Counted from the first letter of the stretch, positions 17,999 through 26,788 are shown. The stretch: DNA of 64,000 nt from JADCRZ01 sp965200945 (GCA_965200945.1 OZ241749.1:3658001-3722000), one strand, 5' to 3'. A program made the numbers and translations. The notes: generated by a model from the sequence alone, not told the origin.

Positions 17999-19537
17999 TT
18001 ATTCATAATACCCGCTTCCCCGGATGTTGCGGTGTTCAGGCATGGAGAGCAGCTCCTGCTGCTCTTCCTCACTCAATGCATCCAGGATCTGCTTGATGAT
18101 GGAGTAGTTGTAAATGCCATAGCCGGCTGCCCTTCTGCAGGCACCGGCCAGCCTTTCGCCACCCACCTTGCCTGTCAGGCTCAGGATGCCCGAACAGGAC
18201 TTGTATGCCTGTTCGGGATGCTGCTTGTGTTCTATGACCCGGGTTATGTAGGAGGCCACCTGTTCATGTACCGCACGCGCCTTTTCGATGAGTTTTTCCG
18301 GGTGCCAATCTTCCAGGTAGCGGTGGGCAGGGGCCAGATGCTCCTGTACCTTTGTGTACTGGTACTTTTCCTGGCAGCGCCGGTGAACGGCTATCCTCTC
18401 GTAACGGTAGCATATCTCCACTGTGGTGGAGTTGTACAGGATCCTGACCTTCAGGGATATGAAGCGGTAGGGGACGCTGTAATAATGTTTATCTGCCGGC
18501 AGGCATACATAGCCGTTCTTCATGACGGTTGCCATGACCTGCTCTTTGAACTCGTACGGAAGGGCAGGCAGGGGCTGCAGCACACTGCGTTCCAGCTGTT
18601 CGAACTGCTGACGCCGGCTGTAGTCCCGGGCCTTGAATGGCGCGTTGTTGAGCCTGTCCAGCGCGACCCGGATGGCATCGTTCAGACTCTGCAAGGAAGT
18701 GTAAACCTGCGGATACACAGCTGTATAGATAGTACGGTATACAATCTTTACCATGCCTTCCACCAGGGCTTTGTCCTTTGGACGGTATACCCGGGCAGGA
18801 AGGATGGCGGTATTGTAATGCTCTGCAAAGTCGGCGAAAGTGTCGTTGATGGCCGGCTCATAGCGGCTGCTCTTTGTGACGGCAGGCTTGAGATTGTCTG
18901 GTACGATGGCTGCAGGCACCCCGCCGAAGAAGGTTAGCGCGTTCACGCAGGCTTTGATGAAGTCAGACTTTTTCTGCGAGTAAACAGCTTCCACGCAGGT
19001 GAACTGGCTACAGCCCAGGATGGCCACAAACACCTCCACCTCCCTGATCTCTCCGGTGTGCGGATCGGTGATGGAGAGTTTGTCACCGGCAAAATCGATG
19101 TAGAGCTTATCACCTGCTTTATGTTCGATGTGCATAGAGGGGTGGATGCGATGGGCATATTGGCGGTAATACTTGTAAAACTGGGTACTGCTGTAACCGT
19201 CCGGGTGATCTTTTCTGTATTGCCCGAACAACAGCTGCAGGGTCATGCCCCGTTGCTTAAGCTTCTTATCCATTTGAGGGAACAGGAGCTCAAGTTGCTC
19301 TAAGCGCTGGTCCTTTGGGGAAGGTTCTATCTGGCCGAAGAGCAGTTCGAGGTGATGATCCGTCATTGCGGCGATCTGCTCGTAGGTGAGATGCTCATGA
19401 ATGAACTTGTGGATATACTTCTTTATGGTGTTACGAGATGAACTGGTGAGTTTGCTGATCTCCTTTTTACTTTTTCCCTGTGTATGGAAACGTAGGATTT
19501 GTCTTATGCGGATCATGAGTATTGTTTTATTGGCCAT
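17999..19537 (-). CDS. istA: istA, IS21-family transposase
   Basis: A DDE transposase of about 512 aa from ATG 19537 (MANKTILM); an upstream in-frame Met at 19567 adds 10 residues. The N-terminal helix-turn-helix is ILRFHTQGKSKKEISKLTSSSRNTIKKYI. The integrase core shows D in KLYIDFAGDKL, D in IVPDNLKPAV and E in KALVEGMVKIVYR. A C-terminal beta-rich domain follows (YYSVPYRFISLKVRILYN). It is intact and ends 18 bp before istB. Confidence 0.93.
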   Translation of the reverse strand: MANKTILMIRIRQILRFHTQGKSKKEISKLTSSSRNTIKKYIHKFIHEHLTYEQIAAMTDHHLELLFGQIEPSPKDQRLEQLELLFPQMDKKLKQRGMTLQLLFGQYRKDHPDGYSSTQFYKYYRQYAHRIHPSMHIEHKAGDKLYIDFAGDKLSITDPHTGEIREVEVFVAILGCSQFTCVEAVYSQKKSDFIKACVNALTFFGGVPAAIVPDNLKPAVTKSSRYEPAINDTFADFAEHYNTAILPARVYRPKDKALVEGMVKIVYRTIYTAVYPQVYTSLQSLNDAIRVALDRLNNAPFKARDYSRRQQFEQLERSVLQPLPALPYEFKEQVMATVMKNGYVCLPADKHYYSVPYRFISLKVRILYNSTTVEICYRYERIAVHRRCQEKYQYTKVQEHLAPAHRYLEDWHPEKLIEKARAVHEQVASYITRVIEHKQHPEQAYKSCSGILSLTGKVGGERLAGACRRAAGYGIYNYSIIKQILDALSEEEQQELLSMPEHRNIRGSGYYE

Positions 19538-19689
19538 GTGATGAGATTTGTATAAATCTATCATCATTGAGGAGGCCTGTTAAAACAACCTGCTTCTGCC
19601 GTTTACGGGGTGGTCAACTTGGAGCGGAAAGGGCTGCTCCGTTTAAAGCGGAATACTATGCTCTTTTTAAAACGGAATGTGGTGGTCTA

Positions 19690-20711
19690 CTTAGGCGTAA
19701 TTTCCAGGCCTCTTTCAGGTAGGAATTGTACTTCTGGTTACTCAGCACCGGGAGCAGCAAGTCTTTGACCATGCAAGCCGCATGGTCTTTATACTTGTCC
19801 AGGATCTCCAGGGTAATCGGCAACAGGGGAATTTTCGAAGGAACGTTTGACTTTTGCCGGCTCTTTTGTATCCAGTACTGTCCATCGATGCCAATACAGA
19901 CTTCCGAACGCTTGAGTTGCTTCACATCGATGAAGGCCAACCCGGTAAAGCAGCAAAACACAAAGATGTCCCGTACACTCTCCAGCCTGGAACTGCCGAC
20001 ATCTTTGCGGATGATCCGCTGCAGTTCTTCTTTGGTTAGAAAGACCGGCTCGTTCTCCTCAAGGCTAAGATTGAAAGAAGCAAACGGATCTTTAGTCAAC
20101 AGCCCCTTGTCAACGCACATCAGCACCACCTTTTTGATGTTGGTAATGTATTTCATGGTGGTATTATGGCCACACTGGCGAACTGTTTTGAACCAGTAGG
20201 AAAGCTCGTTTACAAAATCACTGTTCAGTGCATAGATATTTATGTCATCCTGCTTGTATTTCCACCGGATAAAAGATTGGGTATGCTTGTAGGCTGTCTC
20301 AAAGCGCTTGTAGGTGCCTTTTGCATAGCCTTTTCCGATCAGGGATTTCATGCGGTCATTGTGCTCCTGGAAGAGCATCAGCAGCATCTTTCCCCGTTGG
20401 TCCTGGCCGGAAACAATCTCCATTAAGCCGGAGCTGGTGACCTGGGTACCGGATTCGATCAGCTTGCGCCGGGCATCATACACTTTTGCCTGAACCATAT
20501 CGAGAAACACATTCAACGAGCGGGCATCTTCTTTGGAGCCGATGGCCCGGCCCGCATCTTTGTTCCAGCGCTGCGGATCGAAGGTTCGTTTCATGGAAAG
20601 TTCTTTTGGAACTCCGTCTACGGTAATGCGCAGATAAATCGGGATGGGACCTTTTTGATCCTTTTTCGGCTTTTTGGGATAAAAGAGAATAGTGAAGCTT
20701 TTTTCGAGCAT
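19690..20711 (-). pseudogene. Tyrosine-recombinase integrase truncated by IS21
   Basis: From ATG 20711 (MLEKSFTILFYPKK) the gene shows an arm-binding domain (GPIPIYLRITVDGVPKELS), a SAM-like core-binding domain (YKRFETAYKHTQSFIRWKY) and the first half of the catalytic domain, with the strand LTKEELQRI and the catalytic region VFCCFTGLAFIDVKQL. It then runs into the IS21 end after EAWKLR and picks up a short foreign tail. The HxxR box, the second His and the nucleophilic Tyr are missing, so it should be inactive. It sits about 250 bp from tRNA-Ser, the likely integration target. Confidence 0.9.
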
Positions 20712-20833
20712 GGATGTAAGCTTTAGCGGTGATAAAAATAAATTGCTTAGCCATCCAAAGTCCACATGACCATATTTCAATCATCTCAAGAACAATCACT
20801 TATGAGGTTTGCCGTGAGTCCTTTTGATAAAAT

Positions 20834-20887
20834 CAGAAAGACTCACGATTTACTCACGTTTGTTTTGAGCTTTTTTGAGTCTTTCTG
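20834..20887. repeat. Inverted repeats between integrase and attachment site
   Basis: CAGAAAGACTCA at 20834-20845 and its exact complement TGAGTCTTTCTG at 20876-20887 face each other. ACTCAC/GTGAGT copies recur through 20,812-20,893. The position between the integrase start and the tRNA-derived core fits integrase arm-type binding sites (inference). Confidence 0.45.
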
Positions 20888-20905
20888 TGAGTTCCCGAAA
20901 AAAAG

Positions 20906-20937
20906 AAAGCCTAAAAATCAATGATTTATAGGCTTTT
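20906..20937 (-). terminator. Terminator downstream of tRNA-Ser
   Basis: On the minus strand AAAGCCTATAAATCA pairs with TGATTTTTAGGCTTT and is followed by a U-rich tract. It starts about 25 nt after the tRNA 3' end, so it probably ends the tRNA transcript. Confidence 0.6.
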
Positions 20938-20959
20938 AACTAGTTTTGATCCTCTTCTC

Positions 20960-20982
20960 AGCGGAGAGTGAGAGATTCGAAC
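20960..20982 (-). repeat. tRNA-Ser copy of the 23-bp attachment repeat
   Basis: Identical to 15956-15978. It covers the 3' acceptor strand, T-stem and part of the T loop of the intact tRNA-Ser gene plus one downstream base. This is the attB-type site rebuilt by integration. Confidence 0.85.
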
Positions 20983-21048
20983 TCTCGATACCCTTTCGAG
21001 TATACACACTTTCCAGGCGTGCTCCTTCAACCACTCGGACAACTCTCC
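20962..21048 (-). tRNA. tRNA-Ser (anticodon GGA)
   Basis: The 87-nt cloverleaf reads on the minus strand. The acceptor GGAGAGT pairs with ACTCTCC. The anticodon stem CACGC/GTGTG encloses loop CTGGAAA with anticodon GGA. A long variable arm (TATACTCGAAAGGGTATCG) is typical of tRNA-Ser, and the T-stem/loop is GAGAGTTCGAATCTCTC. The discriminator is G and CCA is not encoded. Its 3' half is the integration target of the neighbouring elements. Confidence 0.95.
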
Positions 21049-21081
21049 GTTTAAACGGCTGCAAAAATACAGTTCTGATGA

Positions 21082-21846
21082 TTAGCGGCCGAATATTTTT
21101 TCGGCATTCTCGGTGGTCACCCGCTCCACCTTCTCCCGCGGGACGCCTTTTACAAAAGACAGCTTGTCCGCCACCCACCCCAGGTAACTGCTCTCATTCC
21201 GCTTGCCGCGAAACGGCACCGGACTTAAATACGGCGCATCCGTTTCCAGCACCAGGTGCTCCAGCGGGATGTCCCGGATCGCAGCCGGCAAGGTGGAATT
21301 CTTATACGTCAGCACCCCGCCGATGCCCAGGTAGAAGCCCGCTTCGATGATCTGCCGGGCCTGCAGCTCATCTCCGCTGAAACAGTGAAAGATTCCCCGC
21401 AGGCGGCCATTCTGGCGCTGCTGTATGGCCCCGATGCATTCCGGGGTGGAACTGCGCGAATGGATGATCACCGGATAATCGTAGTGCAGCCCCCATTCGA
21501 TCTGGCGGTAGAAAGCAAGATACTGTTCCTTCTCAAACGTGCGGTCCCAGTAAAAATCGAGCCCTGTTTCCCCGATGCCTGCAAAAGGCCGCTTCTGCAG
21601 CCAGTCTTCCGCAATCTTCAACTCTTCCTCATAATTTTCTTTCACCGAACAGGGATGCAGCCCCATCATGCTGTAACATCTGCCCGGATGACCAGCCTCC
21701 AGTTTCAGCATCCGGTCAATTACGCCGCTGTCGATCGCAGGCAAATAAAATTTTTTCACCCCCGCCAAAAGCGCCCTTTCCACAACTTCATCCCCCCCTT
21801 CCTCAAACTCCTCCGAATACAAATGACAATGCGTGTCTATCAGCAT
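21082..21846 (-). CDS. tatD: TatD-family metal-dependent hydrolase (DNase)
   Basis: A TIM-barrel hydrolase, 254 aa from ATG 21846 (MLIDTHCHLYSEEF). The track-like longer start adds 11 residues before the first metal motif and is less likely. Metal ligands are seen in DTHCHL, GIGETGLDF, VIIHSRSS, GIFHCFSGD and LVLETDAPYLSP. TatD proteins are Mg2+-dependent 3'-5' nucleases active on DNA and RNA ends, cytoplasmic, used in repair and turnover. It is next to tRNA-Ser, downstream on the same strand, and lies outside the island. Confidence 0.92.
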   Translation of the reverse strand: MLIDTHCHLYSEEFEEGGDEVVERALLAGVKKFYLPAIDSGVIDRMLKLEAGHPGRCYSMMGLHPCSVKENYEEELKIAEDWLQKRPFAGIGETGLDFYWDRTFEKEQYLAFYRQIEWGLHYDYPVIIHSRSSTPECIGAIQQRQNGRLRGIFHCFSGDELQARQIIEAGFYLGIGGVLTYKNSTLPAAIRDIPLEHLVLETDAPYLSPVPFRGKRNESSYLGWVADKLSFVKGVPREKVERVTTENAEKIFGR

Positions 21847-22406
21847 AACTTCAACTTCTTTTATCAGTATTGAAATCACCCGTTCTTGTCCGTTCCCTAC
21901 TTCAACGCGCTTCTTGAGCGACGTACATAGAAACCCCTAAACAAATTGATTTCCAAAATAGTAACCCTTACTTCCTCTTCTGCAAAATATAAAAACTTGT
22001 TTCATATAACCGCACTTCCCTGCGCTCATATAACCCGCTTGAATGCCGGCGCAAGATCAGACCCATTGAACTTTACCACATCCCCTCTGCCCGCCTTGCT
22101 CCCCAACCAGAATAAGTAGAAACACTTAAGGGAAGATAAGGGTTAAATTCTACCCGTTTTGCATCAAAAAGGTTCATAATTAATGATTTAAGACCATAAA
22201 TACTTTTGGACGAATAAAAAATTGTTTTATCTTTAATTCAGTTTTCATAGGGTACGGATTAAAAACGGGCCAGGGTTTCTACCCAGGCCCATAATTTTTT
22301 CCCAACAAAATTTTACCCTGTTTCCGGTGATCTGAAAATACGGAAAACCCCTATCCCGCTCCGCTGTCTTTCTGACGGTAAACCCTTATCCTGCCGATCC
22401 CTCAAT
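21847..22406. other. 560-bp gap with possible coding remnants
   Basis: No complete gene was found. On the minus strand an open frame from 22142 to 22026 (FWLGSKAGRGDVVKFNG and on) and a second, shifted frame immediately after (YETSFYILQKRK) look like the decayed end of a gene. No family was recognised. Confidence 0.35.
22264..22301 (-). terminator. Terminator, possibly of the deacetylase gene
   Basis: GGGCCTGGG and CCCTGGCCC pair around a short loop near 22,266-22,290, with A-rich and T-rich tracts on both sides, so it could act on either strand. It lies downstream of the polysaccharide deacetylase. Confidence 0.45.
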
Positions 22407-23036
22407 TTAGATGCTTCTGAACGCAAAACCTCTGTCCGCAAAATATTCCAGTACCCTGGGTAATGCATACCGCATCCGCTCAAACGCTTTTTCGCTGTCA
22501 TGAAACACCACGATGGAGCCTGCCTTCGCCGCACCGGTCACATGCTGCAGGCAGGCTTCCCGCGACAGCCGCGTATCGAAATCACCACTCAGCACCGACC
22601 ACATCACCACCTTCAAACCCAGGTCCGACCTGATCCTCCCTGCCTGCCATCGCGTGATCTTTCCATACGGCGGCCTGTACAGCTCCGACCGGATCTGCGC
22701 TGCGGCCAGCGCTACATCCTGCACGTAGGCATCACCGTTGGTCTTCCATCCATTGAGGTGGTGATAACTATGATTGCCCGTCACATGCCCTTCCCGCAAG
22801 ATACTCGCATACACCTCCGGCTCCGCCGCCACATTCTTACCGATACAGAAAAAACTGGCCTTCGCCCCGAACTTCCGCAGCTCGTCCAGCACAAAAGGCG
22901 TTACCTCCGGGTGCGGCCCGTCATCGAAGGTCAGGTAGATCGTTCGGTCCGTCGCCGGCATGCTCCACACATAGCCCGGGTACAGGACCTTGCGCACAAA
23001 CCACGGTATGGTAACAGGATAGTACATAGGGAACAA
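22407..23036 (-). CDS. Polysaccharide deacetylase (NodB-type, CE4)
   Basis: A 209-aa NodB-domain enzyme that removes N- or O-acetyl groups from a polysaccharide such as peptidoglycan or chitin-like chains. The five CE4 motifs are visible: LTFDDGPHPEVT (catalytic base and metal Asp), GNHSYHHL (metal His pair), YRPPYGKI, DLGLKVVMWSVLSGDFD, and IVVFHDSEKA. There is no obvious signal peptide; the N-terminus (MYYPVTIPWFVRKVLYPGYVW) is hydrophobic and could associate with the membrane. The gene is divergent from gltX, and the 94-bp gap must hold both promoters. The physiological substrate is unknown. Confidence 0.92.
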   Translation of the reverse strand: MFPMYYPVTIPWFVRKVLYPGYVWSMPATDRTIYLTFDDGPHPEVTPFVLDELRKFGAKASFFCIGKNVAAEPEVYASILREGHVTGNHSYHHLNGWKTNGDAYVQDVALAAAQIRSELYRPPYGKITRWQAGRIRSDLGLKVVMWSVLSGDFDTRLSREACLQHVTGAAKAGSIVVFHDSEKAFERMRYALPRVLEYFADRGFAFRSI

Positions 23037-23118
23037 CTGCCGGCTTTCGGCAGGTAAAAATAGAAGGAAATTCGGTAGGCAACGGGAAAACGCTCACAGC
23101 TAAGAGCCGGCAGCTGTA

Positions 23119-23126
23119 TATCTTTG
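23119..23126 (+). promoter_or_regulatory. Possible -7 element of gltX
   Basis: TATCTTTG matches the Bacteroidota -7 consensus TAnnTTTG. It ends only 4 nt before the gltX ATG, so transcripts would be nearly leaderless. No clear -33 TTG is seen. Confidence 0.35.
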
Positions 23127-23130
23127 CCGC

Positions 23131-24657
23131 ATGAATAAAAGAGTCAGGGTGCGCTTCGCACCAAGCCCTACCGGCGGACTGCATGTGGGAGGTGTTCGCA
23201 CCGTGCTGTTCAATTACCTGTTTGCCCGGCAGCAGGGAGGCGAGTTCATCCTTCGCATAGAAGACACCGACCAGAACCGCTACGTGCCCGGCGCCGAAGA
23301 ATACATCACCGAATGTCTCCAATGGTGCGGACTCACGCCCGATGAAAGTCCGGCTAACGGCGGTGCTTATGCGCCGTACCGCCAGAGCGAACGCAAAGCC
23401 CTGTATAAAGAATATGCCGATCGGCTGATCAGGCATGGCAACGCCTACTACGCCTTCGACACGCCCGAGGAATTGGAAGAAATGCGCACCCGCCATAAAA
23501 CGGCAGAAAACCCGCACCCCCAATACAATTACGCCCTGCGCAACCAGATGCGCAACTCCATCGCCCTCGGCGAAGAGGAAACAAGCCGCCTCCTGGAAGC
23601 CGGCACGCCCTGCGTCGTGCGCATCAAAGTGCCACCCGGAGAAGAAGTGGGCCTGCACGATATGATCCGCGGCGAGGTCAGCTTCCTCACCAGCGATGTA
23701 GACGACAAGGTGCTCCTGAAAGCCGACGGCATGCCCACCTACCACCTCGCCGTAGTGGTCGACGACTACCTCATGAAGATCACACATGCCTTCCGCGGAG
23801 AGGAATGGCTGCCCAGCGCCCCCGTGCATGTGCTGCTATGGAAATACCTCGGCTGGACCGACGACATGCCGCAATGGGCCCACCTGCCCCTCATCCTCAA
23901 ACCCGACGGCCACGGCAAACTCAGCAAGCGCGACGGCGACCGCCTGGGCTTCCCGGTATTCGCCATGGACTGGAAAGATCCGCGTACACAGGAACTCACC
24001 ACCGGTTTCAAGGAAAGAGGCTTCCTGCCCGAAGCCTTCATCAACATGCTCGCCATGCTGGGCTGGAACGACGGCACCGGCCAGGAGATCTTCACCCTGG
24101 AAGAACTCATTCATCAGTTTTCCATGGACCGCGTTCACAAAGGCGGTGCAAAATTCGATTACGAAAAAGCCAAATGGTTCAACCACGAATGGATCCAAAA
24201 GCTGCCCGCCGGCAACTGGGCTCCACGCGTGAAAAAAATGTTTGAAGACGAAGGCATCGCAGTACCCGACGATGAAAAATTCATCGCCGCCCTCGGGCTG
24301 GTAAAGGAAAGATGCACCCTGCTCACCGATTTCCGTGAACAGGCTTCCTTCCTGTTCACCCCTCCCGCCACCATCGATCTTGCTTCCATCCAGCCCAAAT
24401 GGACACCGCAGAAAACCGGATTCTTCCAGGCATTCATCAGCATGGCCAACGAAACAACCGACTGGAGCGCAGGCCCGCTCGAAGCTGCATTTAAAGAGCT
24501 TGCACAGGCCAATGGCATCAAGCCGGGCGATGTGCTGCTGCCGCTGCGCGTGATGCTGGTAGGCGGAAAGTTCGGGCCGGCCGTTTTCGACATCGCCACC
24601 TTCATCGGCAAAGAAGAAACGATCACCCGCATCCAACAGGCGCTGCAACAATTATAA
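23131..24657 (+). CDS. gltX: Glutamyl-tRNA synthetase
   Basis: A class I aminoacyl-tRNA synthetase of 508 aa that charges tRNA-Glu with glutamate. The HIGH-type box is in APSPTGGLHVGGVRT at the N-terminus. Glutamate-site residues follow (RIEDTDQNRY), and the KMSKS-type box is KLSKRDGDR at about 268. The alpha-helical anticodon-binding domain makes up the C-terminal third. The length is normal for the bacterial enzyme. ATG 23131 begins exactly at the conserved N-terminus (MNKRVRVRFAPSPTG). It is followed by a strong hairpin and a glycosyltransferase gene on the same strand. Confidence 0.97.
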   Translation: MNKRVRVRFAPSPTGGLHVGGVRTVLFNYLFARQQGGEFILRIEDTDQNRYVPGAEEYITECLQWCGLTPDESPANGGAYAPYRQSERKALYKEYADRLIRHGNAYYAFDTPEELEEMRTRHKTAENPHPQYNYALRNQMRNSIALGEEETSRLLEAGTPCVVRIKVPPGEEVGLHDMIRGEVSFLTSDVDDKVLLKADGMPTYHLAVVVDDYLMKITHAFRGEEWLPSAPVHVLLWKYLGWTDDMPQWAHLPLILKPDGHGKLSKRDGDRLGFPVFAMDWKDPRTQELTTGFKERGFLPEAFINMLAMLGWNDGTGQEIFTLEELIHQFSMDRVHKGGAKFDYEKAKWFNHEWIQKLPAGNWAPRVKKMFEDEGIAVPDDEKFIAALGLVKERCTLLTDFREQASFLFTPPATIDLASIQPKWTPQKTGFFQAFISMANETTDWSAGPLEAAFKELAQANGIKPGDVLLPLRVMLVGGKFGPAVFDIATFIGKEETITRIQQALQQL

Positions 24658-24682
24658 ACACGCAAGAAATTATTATATTACA

Positions 24683-24710
24683 GATCAGCCGGAGCCTCTT
24701 CCGGCTGATC
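24683..24710 (+). terminator. Strong hairpin between gltX and the GT39-like gene
   Basis: GATCAGCCGGA pairs perfectly with TCCGGCTGATC (11 bp, 6-nt loop). The T-tract is only CTTT and the next ATG is 4 nt further on. It may be the gltX terminator, or a 5' structure that would occlude initiation of the next gene. Confidence 0.5.
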
Positions 24711-24714
24711 CTTT

Positions 24715-26250
24715 ATGAACAGAACAACCCGCTTTTTATACATCCTTGCTTTCATCAAGTTCCTGCTTCCGCTCTTCCTGCAGAACAGCTACTACCAGCC
24801 CCACCGTGATGAATTCCTGTACTTGTCCGAAGGCATGCACCCTGCCTGGGGCTACCTCGAAGTACCACCACTGCTGTCCGTTTTTGCCTGGATCACAAAC
24901 CACCTGGGCGACGGCATGTTCTGGATCAAACTGTGGCCCAACCTCTTCAGCGTATGTACGTTGCTGTTAACCGGCAAGATCATTCAGACGCTTGGAGGCG
25001 GGCGCTTTGCCATTTTCCTGGGCTGCCTTCCCTTCCTGCTCGGTATCTACCTGCGTTTGTTCTACCTGTTCCAGCCCAACTTTCTCGAAGTATTTTTCTG
25101 GACCCTGCAGTTCTTCAGCCTTATCCGGTATGTACAGTCGCGCAGGAACAACTGGCTCTACGTATTCGGCATCGCCGTCGGACTCGGTATGATGAGCAAG
25201 TACTCCTCCGCCTTCTGCACGCTCGGCCTGGTGGGCGGCCTCCTCATCACCCGCGAAAGACGCATCTTCCTGAACAAACATTTCTACCTGGCCGCCCTGC
25301 TTGCTGCCCTCCTCTTCCTGCCCAACCTGCTCTGGCAATACAACCACCGCTTTCCGGTCATCAACCACATGGAGGAACTGCACGATGAACAGCTCAAATA
25401 CAACAGCCCGCTCACTTTCATCACAGGCCAGCTGAAGTTCCATCTGGCCTTTCTTCCTGTCTGGCTTGCCGGGCTCTTTTTTACCCTCTTCTCTGCAAAA
25501 GGTAAACTTTACCGCTTCGCGGGATGGGCGTACCTGTTCATCATCACCATACTTATTGTGTTCCAGGGAAAAGACTATTATGCTTCCGGCGTTTACCCGG
25601 CACTGTTTGCTTTCGGCGGCTGCTACCTCGAGCTGCTGACCACCCGGAAACTGTGGCTCCGCCTCGTGATCACCGCGCCGGCCATTGCCCTGAGTTTATT
25701 CATCATGCCCCTGGTGATGCCGGTAGGCAAACCGGAGTGGCTGGCTTCTTACTACCGAACGACCGGTCTCGACAAATCGGGCGGACTGCGCTGGGAAGAC
25801 CAGCAGGATCACCCGCTGCCACAGGATTTCGCCGATATGGTGGGCTGGAAAGAAATGACAGAACAAGCGGCAACGGTTTACCACAGTCTTCCGCCCGAAC
25901 AACAGCAAAAGACCATGATACTCTGCAGATCGTACGGCACGGCCGGCTCTCTCAACTATTACGGCCCGCAGTTCAGGCTGCCGGTGGTGTACAGCGACAA
26001 TGCCTCTTTCCTGTTCTGGATGCCCGACAGATACGATATCAACACCATCCTGCTGGTCGGGCACAACATACCCGATAAAAAAGACATCGTGTTTCAGCAG
26101 TTCGGCAAATTCACCATAAAGGATTCGGTCAACATGCCCCTGTTCAGGGAAACGGGAATGCGGTTCATGCTGTTCGAGCAGGGCAATGATTCCCTGAACA
26201 CCCTGGCGGAACGGGAAGTGGCGAAGCTGAAGGCAAAATTCCGCAGGTAA
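24715..26250 (+). CDS. Dolichyl-phosphate-mannose-mannosyltransferase-like (GT39/PMT_2) glycosyltransferase
   Basis: A 511-aa integral membrane protein with about ten membrane segments in the first ~350 residues and a C-terminal soluble domain. The N-terminal exported loop carries the conserved acidic motif HRDEFLYLSEG (the Asp/Glu pair used by GT-C enzymes) and WGYLEVPPLLSVFAW. It is a GT-C enzyme that would move a sugar from a polyprenyl-phosphate donor to an envelope acceptor. Donor and acceptor are unknown; related ArnT-like proteins modify lipid A. The start lies right after a perfect hairpin. Confidence 0.85.
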   Translation: MNRTTRFLYILAFIKFLLPLFLQNSYYQPHRDEFLYLSEGMHPAWGYLEVPPLLSVFAWITNHLGDGMFWIKLWPNLFSVCTLLLTGKIIQTLGGGRFAIFLGCLPFLLGIYLRLFYLFQPNFLEVFFWTLQFFSLIRYVQSRRNNWLYVFGIAVGLGMMSKYSSAFCTLGLVGGLLITRERRIFLNKHFYLAALLAALLFLPNLLWQYNHRFPVINHMEELHDEQLKYNSPLTFITGQLKFHLAFLPVWLAGLFFTLFSAKGKLYRFAGWAYLFIITILIVFQGKDYYASGVYPALFAFGGCYLELLTTRKLWLRLVITAPAIALSLFIMPLVMPVGKPEWLASYYRTTGLDKSGGLRWEDQQDHPLPQDFADMVGWKEMTEQAATVYHSLPPEQQQKTMILCRSYGTAGSLNYYGPQFRLPVVYSDNASFLFWMPDRYDINTILLVGHNIPDKKDIVFQQFGKFTIKDSVNMPLFRETGMRFMLFEQGNDSLNTLAEREVAKLKAKFRR

Positions 26251-26272
26251 GAGTTCCTGCCGCAAAATCAGG

Positions 26273-26280
26273 TACATTTG
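26273..26280 (+). promoter_or_regulatory. Probable -7 promoter element
   Basis: TACATTTG fits TAnnTTTG and ends 20 nt before the ATG at 26301 of the B12-binding gene. This gives a plausible short leader. The -33 element is unclear. Confidence 0.5.
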
Positions 26281-26300
26281 AAGCACCTATTTTTTCCGGT

Positions 26301-26720
26301 ATGAGTATTCCATTTCATCGTCCGATAAGGGTGCTGATCGCAAAGGTTGGTCTCGACGGCCACGACAGGGGCGCAAAGATCATTGCGACCGCCCTGCGTG
26401 ATGCCGGCATGGAAGTGATCTACACCGGACTGCGCCAAACTGCGGAAACCGTGGTGAACACTGCGTTGCAGGAAGACGTGGATGTGATCGGCATCAGCAT
26501 CCTGAGCGGTGCGCACAACACCGTCTTTCCCCGTATCATTGAGCTGATGAAAGAAAAGGAGATGGACGATGTGCTGCTCACGGGCGGCGGCATTATTCCG
26601 GCAGACGATATGAAGGAGTTGAACGAACTGGGAGTAGGCAGGCTGTTTGAGCCCGGCGCGCCTACCACCGATATCGCAGCCTATATCCGCGACTGGGTCG
26701 GTCAGAACCGTCCTTTCTAA
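26301..26720 (+). CDS. Stand-alone cobalamin-binding subunit of methylmalonyl-CoA mutase type
   Basis: A 139-aa protein that is essentially only the B12-binding domain. The DxHxxG lower-ligand loop appears as KVGLDGHDRGAKI. The second and third cofactor motifs are GISILSGAH and LLTGGGIIPADD, with LFEPGAPTTDIAAYI at the end. It would bind adenosylcobalamin and pair with a separate catalytic chain, as in two-chain methylmalonyl-CoA or related acyl-CoA mutases. No catalytic subunit is in the window. Methylmalonyl-CoA epimerase is encoded at 42,281, and an enoyl-CoA hydratase follows 68 bp downstream, pointing to acyl-CoA catabolism. Confidence 0.9.
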   Translation: MSIPFHRPIRVLIAKVGLDGHDRGAKIIATALRDAGMEVIYTGLRQTAETVVNTALQEDVDVIGISILSGAHNTVFPRIIELMKEKEMDDVLLTGGGIIPADDMKELNELGVGRLFEPGAPTTDIAAYIRDWVGQNRPF

Positions 26721-26788
26721 ACCTGCCTCAATCTTTACCGGATTTCAACAAGCACAAAATTTGCAGCTGTTTTACTAAAACCATCCGT

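Larger units (their letters stand above)
17169..19689 (-). mobile_element. IS21-family insertion sequence with defective istB
   Basis: istA and istB lie between ends that share ATTCCGTTT at 17180 and (inverted) 19678, each about 11 bp from the boundary. The istA-side end has three 24-bp units beginning ATTCCG/ATTCCG/TTTCCG at 19678, 19654 and 19630, the multiple end repeats typical of IS21. The opposite end has at least one unit. No target duplication is evident. The element cuts the integrase gene at 19690. Boundaries are good to a few bases. Confidence 0.78.

Noticed and set aside
20936..21178. 80-codon ORF across tRNA-Ser
   Set aside because: It reads through the tRNA gene and the tatD 3' end and is not a protein gene.
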